Assembly: GCA_946406115.1 (NCBI GenBank)
Contig: OX291547.1
Location: 13,025,001 to 13,089,000 of the forward strand
DNA length: 64,000 nucleotides
Direction of reading: 5' to 3'
DNA from: Apoda limacodes
Lineage: Eukaryota > Arthropoda > Insecta > Lepidoptera > Limacodidae
Shown here: one piece after another, positions 29,001 through 38,000 of the stretch
Layout of the letters: every line of letters starts with the position of its first letter
Position numbering within the stretch: position 1 is the first letter of the stretch
Program-made: the position numbers and the translations under genes
The notes under the pieces: generated by a model
Told to the model about the DNA's origin: nothing
Databases searched by the model: none
What the model saw: only the letters and a program-made list of their open reading frames with translations

Positions 29001-32000
29001 CCGGTTTAATTTCTAACCGGTTGGATAGGTACACAAGCGGTATACTCGTGGTTATTTGCAAGTTTAAAATAGGATCACGTATACGAAAGGTTTAGGTATA
29101 CGAAAGGTCAGATGTCGCTTTGCTTTGGTATGCTTACACAGGAAGTCACCAATCATTTTGTGGTTTTGAAGTTGTCAACGTAAATAACGTTTAAATTTAT
29201 ACGTTCGCTGGAATAGTAATTTTCTATAAGACATCTAATAAAATATATCACAGTAATTATACTGATATGTAAACTCGCGCATTGTATTTCAACTCTTAGT
29301 CAATATAAGTATAGGAAACAAAGATAGTTTTGCTACTGATTATAGGTGAACGATAAATATGTTTTGGGTTCGAATATTGATTACTAAAAAGTTTATATTT
29401 TAGCATAAATAGAAACATAAGAAAAAAAAGAGCGTTTTTCCTTTATTTGAACGGCATTCCCCCTGCTTCCCTTATAACAACCTAGATACTGAAATCATAA
29501 TCTTCATAATAATAAAAGTTCTAAGTTAATCTGATTACCATATTTTACGTCAAACCAGACGTAATTAACAAACTAGCGGAGCACACCTTATTTAAGTCAG
29601 ATAACTCAAGTGACGGAACGACTGACGGGTACTTTTTCCTCCTCCGTCAGTTGTTTTTCCTTTTTGTGCAGTTGGCATCTACTACAGCTAAAACAGCGAT
29701 TTAGCATTATTTCGGAGCCTATAAGCGTCGAATGTAGGTAAGTTTTACTATAACATATCTAGTTTGCGTTATTGACAATAGTATGAGAACAAACTGTCTT
29801 AAAATACGTCCACCGGGAGCACTGCCTAATTTACAGACGTTTAGCACTAGAAGTGCCGCCTCCCATTTTCGTCCCACCGGCAAATTTGATCCTCTTTAAC
29901 TTTTTATTTTTTTATTTAGATCCGTAAAACTTTTTGACATTTAGTAATTTATTGTATTAAATAAAATTTAAAATGTTTTCAATTTTGTAACAAGTATACG
30001 TGTAGTTAATGGAAGAAAAACCATCAACCATCATTTTAGTCTCAGTCAGTATTCTAAAGTGGTATAAATGCAAAAAACTGTCTGTAATAAATGCACTAAT
30101 AAAAAATATTATTTGTGCGATAGGTGCTCTTTAAATAGTACTTAACATCTAGTTTATAGTTTTTTCACAATTTAGTACAGTTAGAATTACTAAATTAATT
30201 TTGATATGAACCCAAAAATATCAGACTAACAAATTATTTGTTTCTTTTTTCCTTTTTATTATATGGCTTTGATTTAAAATAAATAAATAACCTGTTTTAA
30301 GAATCTTACAAACATTTTTAATCATAACTTTCATGCCTTTTACTTTTGAACGTTGCATCAAATTTGTCACGGTGCCGGTTCAAAAGGGGGGTTACAACCT
30401 TCGGCGCTTCTAGTGTTAACGCAAACGAGACGGAAAGTAATAGTAAAAACCTATATTCGGCACTCACTTGATTTGTTTTACCCCCAGTTACCTTGCGGAC
30501 GCGCTCTGCGAGAGAGTCGTTTTTGCTGATGGTGACCGTGGTGGAAGCGGCTGTCGGCGGTGGAGATGCTGAAGGCCGGCGCACTGTCACCGTCTCTATG
30601 TCAAAACGAATTATTGTCTAACATTTTTACTAATGTCGTTTTTACATTCAACTGTTCCAAGGTTTCTTTAGGAGAAAAAAATAGGTCAGGTTATTTATCT
30701 TAAGAAGTGAGCGATGGATGTTATATTTGATTTATATTTACTGCCTTAGGTACTAGGAAACCGCCATAATTTACGTATATACCTATAGTAAATAAAAATA
30801 TTAAGACTGATAGTTTCTGCACGATCATTTCAATCGTTTACGAACTAAAAACGTTGATGTTTCCGTATGTTAATGGTGTTGAAATTTCACAGCTATGTTG
30901 TTGATATAAGCTGACCGAAATAGAAAACGAACCTCGTCAAAGTTGACTTCAAGTGTCATAGAAAAGACAATAAATTCTCTGTTTGAACTGTAAGATTTCT
31001 TGATACATTTACTATATAGTACTATATCTATAATAGGTAGGTATTTGTTAGTATAAAGTATAAATATTGCGTAGCGCAATTATGGATGTTACTCGTGTTC
31101 TTACGTAGGCAATTAAGAAGTATTGGCAAAAAAAAATTTGTTATATCGATGAGTTTTTTGTGTTTTTCGCTAATAAAAATAAAAGGAAAAGGCATGTTTT
31201 GTCTACCTATTAACACTGGGCCTGTATCCAGGTTTCTGTGAAACCAATTATTGTATGGGTTTAGTAAGTGATACGGAAAAGGTACCAAGTTTAATATTAC
31301 CGCTCTGCCCCGTGTCTATATTGGGCAGTGGTCCCGTGAACCTCCGCTTGGGCAGCTTGAGGCTGATGGTGACCGCCGTGGAAGACTCATTCTCTCCGCC
31401 CAAGTCAGGCGTCGACGTCCACGACGTATTAGTTCTGCTTAACCCTGCGTCACATGTCTGCAATTTATTACTATCGAATTTAAGGGGCGAATGTAACTTA
31501 AACCTTGCATTAGTCGAAAAATAAAATAATAAAAGACATATATAAGGGAAACGTATCAAGTAGATTAATACTGTACCTACTATAAAAATCAATTGCCGTC
31601 GATTTTACTGTTGATTTTTGACAGAGGCAAACTGAAATAAAATGCTTGTAAGTTCGCTTTTGTGTATTAAATTTTATGTAACAAATACCTACTTCTTTAT
31701 TTAAGTATTTTCATCTAGATTTTATATAGGTACATAAGATTTACATTTATGTACGGACGATATAGGCAAACAGTTCGCCTGACTATAAACAAACTTATTT
31801 TTGACAGTTACTGATCAAACATTGTAAAATTAAACGTTGTGGATAAGATTTCAAGCCGAATATCTATGTCTGTGCTTTTCTAAAACCCTTTTCTAAGACC
31901 ATTTGTATGAAAAACTAGAATCCTCTATATTTCTATAACTTATAATCCATACAATTTCATAGAAAACTGGCACACTGCAAACCTACATATTTATTCCTAG

Positions 32001-35000
32001 AACATATTTTCAAAATTTCGTGGTGTTTGATTAGTTGGTATCAAAAATAAGTGAGTTATTCGTTTGTATGAAGCAAGGCGCCGCGAATCGTATTCTCTTA
32101 AAGTTTTATCGTAGTACATAGATATGTTCGAAAAATAAAAATCTTTCATAATAGAAAGTTTGTAATATTTACCTGTAGAGAAAGCATCTTTTTTGGATGA
32201 GTCAGTGGAGGAAAGGTTTGTGCTTGAAGCCCAACCTCTTCCGGCCTTCTCTCCCGCTGCACCATTCTCTTCGTCACGTCCACTGTGAAACAAAAATGTT
32301 AATTGACGCAAGGATTGACTGAGTGTGCAGTGGAGTGTTATTGTAATTATCTATTCATCTTAGGTTTGAACGTTTATAATTTCGAGTGAAAAAAACCAAA
32401 AATCAAATCAAATAGAAGCACTAATAAACGTAGTTTGTAAACCTATAGTAAAAATTATTCCTATTACACGACTGCGGCGAAGACAAAAGGTAAAGCCAAA
32501 AGTATATTCATCTGTTCCCACATATCTTCTAAGCTACCTATAATTTCATAAATGAGGTATCGTTAGAAGTGTGTTGATGGTCCTCTAGTTATAGGCTACG
32601 TCACACTAAGTTCAATATGGCGCTTTCGACATAAAGTCCTAAATTAAAAAAAAAAAATTATTACATCTATTCAAAAAGAGCTGGTTGGTTCCTCGTAAAC
32701 AGGGATTGAAGTTGCACTTTAATCCCTAGGGACGCAAAGTGATTTTAATTTGGTATGTGGATTTTGTTAGTAAATGTCCCAATCACCAAAGTGATCGATC
32801 AAGAACATGGTATGAGCAATTTACTAGCTGTATAATAAAACTGGCTGGTCGCGCGCGGACCAAAAAAGAAAGCTTGTGAAAAAGCAAAAACCGCGGTTAA
32901 TCGTATTTATAATGATACTTTTATAAAATAATAATACGTTTTTCTCAAGTAGTGATACTGAAATAAATAAATGTACCATTCTTATTTATAAGTTACACTT
33001 ACCTATTATCTCATAAAGGGTGATAAAAAGTATAGTGTATCACTCGGTCGCAGAATTATTTTACCTCGCTGCGCTCAGCACTCAAATAGCGCCGTCGCGT
33101 CGCCGTAAAAATATTATTTTGATCCCTTGTCATACATATAAATTAGCATATTTTTAATATGTATTTAATATATTAATTATATATCATGTGAATTCATCGT
33201 ATATACAGCGGAAATGCAAAGTAGACACACACTTCGTCGCGTAAATAGAACCACAAAATAATAATAAAAAATAAGTCCCAAAACTAAAACTTAAGTACAC
33301 GGGAAAAAAACGTCATCTGAAAAGTACGAAACAAGAAAATATTCTTGTCCGAAATTCTTATTTACCAAGTAGAAAATAGCCGCGGTCGCACCACGCCCCC
33401 TTATTCTAGTCTGTAAAAACCATCTGGTTCCAGGATGACTGTGACATGCATTGTCCATTGACTTTACGTTTTAGTAAAAAAATGTGTAGAATTACGATTT
33501 AATCAGCAATGTAGGTCATAACCATCAAGTTATTCTACACATTTTTTCATTAAAAACTAAGAAAACGGACAATGCATGTCAAAGTCATATCGGAACCACA
33601 TGGCTTTTACTGACTTGAATCGCCCCCAACAAGTGCTTTTTGTTCAATTTTTTTCAGCAGTCTCGGAAAATATGAATGAAAAGGAAAGTTCCGCTCAAAA
33701 AAATTGCAAAAGCTATAAATTATTTACTGAAAAAAGGGGTTTGGTGTTTTGCAAATATCTCAAACACTAATTACTTAAAAAAAGTTTGACTCCCGGAGCT
33801 GTAGGACAAATATTTATAATTTTCCCAGAGGGGTGAAAATACTGCTGACATCGGGTACTCTCGCTTGCGCAAGCCGCGCGCGCTGCTTCGGGCACCTCAA
33901 CAATAAAATTAACAAAATAAATAAACTAAAGAAATATGAAAAATGTTTTTTTTGAGTAAATTGTTTATAACTCTAGCAATTTTTTCGAGCGGAACTTAAT
34001 TTTAAAATCATTAAGACTCAATACCGAATCGAATGATGACACCTCATTAATATTTTGTGTTACTAACGCACGCACTTTATAGATAGACGTTATCGATAAT
34101 AGATAAGCCAATAATGGTCTGTCCGACAAAAAGAAACGAATAGCTATTGCCAATTGTCTACAAATCTCTAATTAAATTATTGAGATAGCTAGCGAGATTA
34201 AGGCGCCTTTCCTTTTTAACTAAGCCCTAAAAGACTCATTTATTTTGTATTGTTTAAGTGGCTAGAACATTGTTTTGTGCACGATGACTCACCAACTCGC
34301 AACTCCGGAAAACATACCTATCCTTGACTATCTGCCAGATGAACGTGTAAAGGTTTTCCTAATGTATAGGATTCGTATCAAATAGTACGTGGAAATTCTT
34401 TTTGCATTAGGTTTAACTGCCGTACAATAAAAAAAAACATCTAACTAGCTAAGCAGCCACGTAACATGTTTCCTAAACGTCATAATTTCACTCGTTTTAG
34501 TAAGTTACCGATGGCAATTGGTATAGGATGATGACATGACCTTGATCTGATCCTGTATCTGGGTTAGCTGGCACACTACGAATCTCCTCTACGACTCATT
34601 TGAACACGCTTTCTACTTTTAAAAAAAAGTGTCATTTTTTTACGACATCGGTCAAAAGGATAATTCATGAGGATCAATTTTGTTTTCTGGTAGTGCTGCT
34701 TAAAAAAATGCCACTTATTAGACATTCAAATATTTTATAGTACAATCGTAAACAACAATACTTAGATGGAATACTAATTGTGCCAAGCTTGATTTGCGCA
34801 CTTTGGCTCTTCCAATGGTTCTTGGATTAGGTTAGGTACTAATTTTTCGTCGATGATAAAATTAATGATTTTTTTTGTTTTTCAAATTTTTTACTTTTTT
34901 ATTACTCTTGTTTAGGGTTCTGTAAAAGTAAAAAGAAACCCTTATAGGATCACTTTGTTGTCCATATGTCTCTCTGTCTGTCGCGACCCTTTTTCTCAGA

Positions 35001-38000
35001 AACGCGTTAAGATTTAAAATTAAAAAATTGATTTATTATTTATGATTAATTATAATTATAATTATATTTATAATTATAATTGATTAATTATGGTCCCTTG
35101 AAGATGTAAAAATTCAAGGTTCTAAATCAACGCAATAAAAAAATACGGTATATATTGTCGCATATTTTGGCATTCACAAATAAATCAAAACCTATAGCGT
35201 ACTTCCCGTTAATTAAAGTTATTAAAAAAATGATTGTCTGTATGAGACCCCTTTACTCAAGAACGTGTAGAGGTATTTAGTTGAAATTAATATCAAATAC
35301 TAGAGTCCACGGTCACTTAAAGTTGTCAAAAAAGTCAATGCATTAACAACCTATGGTGTACTTCCCGTTGACCTAGAATCATAAAATTTGGCAAGAAGCA
35401 ATGCACACATAACGGAAAACATCTGAAAACCGTAAATTTGTTGTTAGGTACATCACAAAAAATGCACATTTATTTGCAGATGGTAAACTTACCGCAACCT
35501 ACGTATTGGTACAACAGTTATCTAACGAGACAGTTAACTTACAAAGGACTACCGTCACCATTTATTGTAGATTAGTGGTTTCTCTACAGAAATGATAGAT
35601 CTTATTAAGATCTATTATTTCTGTTAGGAAACATAGTTTCGGAGATATAGCTCTTCTTAGTTTGACATCTGTCATCCGAAATTAAGATATTGATTGATGA
35701 GATCTATTATTTCTATGAGGAAACTGCTAGTCTAAGAGCAATAGTTACGGAGATATAGCCTTTCCTAGTTTGACATCTTTCATCCGAATTTAAGATCTTG
35801 ATGATATTTATAATTTCTGGGATAAAAATGCTAGTCATAAATCAATAGTTACGGAGATGTATAGCCCTTCCTAGTTTGACAGCTGGCATTCAAAATAAAG
35901 ATCTTGATGTGATCTATCATTTCTGTAAAAAAACTGCTAGTCTTAGATCAATAGTAACGGAGATATAGCCCTTCATACTTGGACATCAGACAGCAGGAGA
36001 TAGTTTCTCTGAAACTGCACTGTACGTGACCATATTAATAGTAGTAATAACGCACGCGAACACACAACACACACACACGCACACAGTCATATACACACAC
36101 ACTTCAAAACTACAACAATAAATAAGTTAGAAATTAAATAAAATTAAATTAAATATCTAGTATAATATTATGAAACTTAAGTTTTTCTTATTTTTAGTTC
36201 CTAATTGTATTATTTCGTTAATTTAGTGAGATTATTAATAAACAAACTACATATTGCAATGTAATAAACGCATACATAGATCCAGGGCTGTAGCTAGAGT
36301 TGAATCTAAGGTAGGGCAGCGGTGGTTTCATGCACGGGTACGGCGCAAGTGATTTTTCTATCTTTCATTATTTTACCTGCTTGTGAGCGTGAGTAATTAA
36401 GGTAGAAGGTAATTGGGTGGGATCGCGGGAAAACAACAGCAAAATGGTATTAATTTATAGTACGGGAAAACAATTTATATATTTATACCTTAGTTTATGT
36501 AACTTTTAAGGTAGGACATTATGCCGCCCCCCTTAGCTACGGCCCTGCATAGATCTGAGATCACTGAAGATATAGTACTGTAACCCTACTTATACAGGTT
36601 ATTCCTAGTGTAGGGGACAGAACCCCACTGAAGTGAAATACATTTTAATCATAAGCTAAATGTAACAAACTGGTCATTAAGACCTACAACTTTAAAATGC
36701 ATTGTGTCAATATTAGTGATGCACAAATAAATAAAAAGATTATAGATTATATAGGTTTTAAGGTGTGAGTATGAATTCCCTGCCGGTGGCGAGCAGGCGA
36801 TGGTAGAAATAAGCCGTGTGCATCATTTCGAACAATTCCTTATCACACACACCATTATACAAGCGGTAGGGTAGAACACACACAGAGAGGCAAATCCTCA
36901 GACTTAGGGTTCGATACGGCTTGCGAGTTTGGATCGTCGACGATTCTCACACACAAAAGTTTAAAATTTTGCAAACGTATCCCGGAAACTAAAAATAATT
37001 GTCACACAGCCGCAATATTCTTTTAAACTACCTATCCAACGATAGTATAGACGAAATCATCACCAATTTACGTTTAGGAGAGCTACCCTAAAAACAAAAT
37101 TGTTTTAAGATTTTATTTTATCACTTTGTCGGCCTGATTAATATGTATGCCCATGCCAAATTACAACTTTCTAGTATATATAGTCACTGAGCTAACCACG
37201 GACATACAGACTGATGGCGAAACTAATTGGGTTAAGAGTTTCTTGTTGATTATGCAAAGGCATTCGTCGATTCTCGCAACTACGTAAAAAAATATCCTTA
37301 TAAATGACCCTTTCTAACGTCCCTTAACAGGATACAGGACAAAATATAGGATGTTTTTTCTCTTATTTCGTAGGGTTCCCGGATCAAAAAGGCGATTTAC
37401 CAAAATTTTTTGAATGCAGGTTTGCTAAGAGAAAATAAAGGAGTGTTTCCTTTCAGGGAATTTTCGCAATCATTGTTAATAATAATATTTAGGGGCTTTC
37501 GATCAAATAACCGCCTTTTCTATCCGCACTGTATATATAGGTACGGCTGTGCACTTGACTCAACCTGGCCAATTTTTTTATACCTTTAACGTGAAATGCC
37601 TAATTTTTAACCGACCATAATAAGGATAAGATTCTCAATTTGCCTGTATGTTAACTACCACTATGAACTTGGTACCTTAGATAGATGGACACGTTTTGTA
37701 GACTTATTATGTATATCTTTAGCTTAAAAATAAGTCAGAGAAATTTCAGTGGCTGCTTATTTAGTAATTGCTATAGCCGTTATACGCCCCACTGCAAGGC
37801 CCAGGCCCTGTACTTGAAGGAAATAGACCATTGTTCGCCAAGCTGGCCTTGTGTGAGTCGGCGGACGTTGTTGAGTTATTGGCTACTCGACTTTCAAGCG
37901 TTTTTAACTTGGCTTAACGACTGCTTTCGTATGACAAACATCTAAGATGAAACAATTTCAGATCTTTTTCCATACAAACTTCACTATCTACCTTAAAAAT

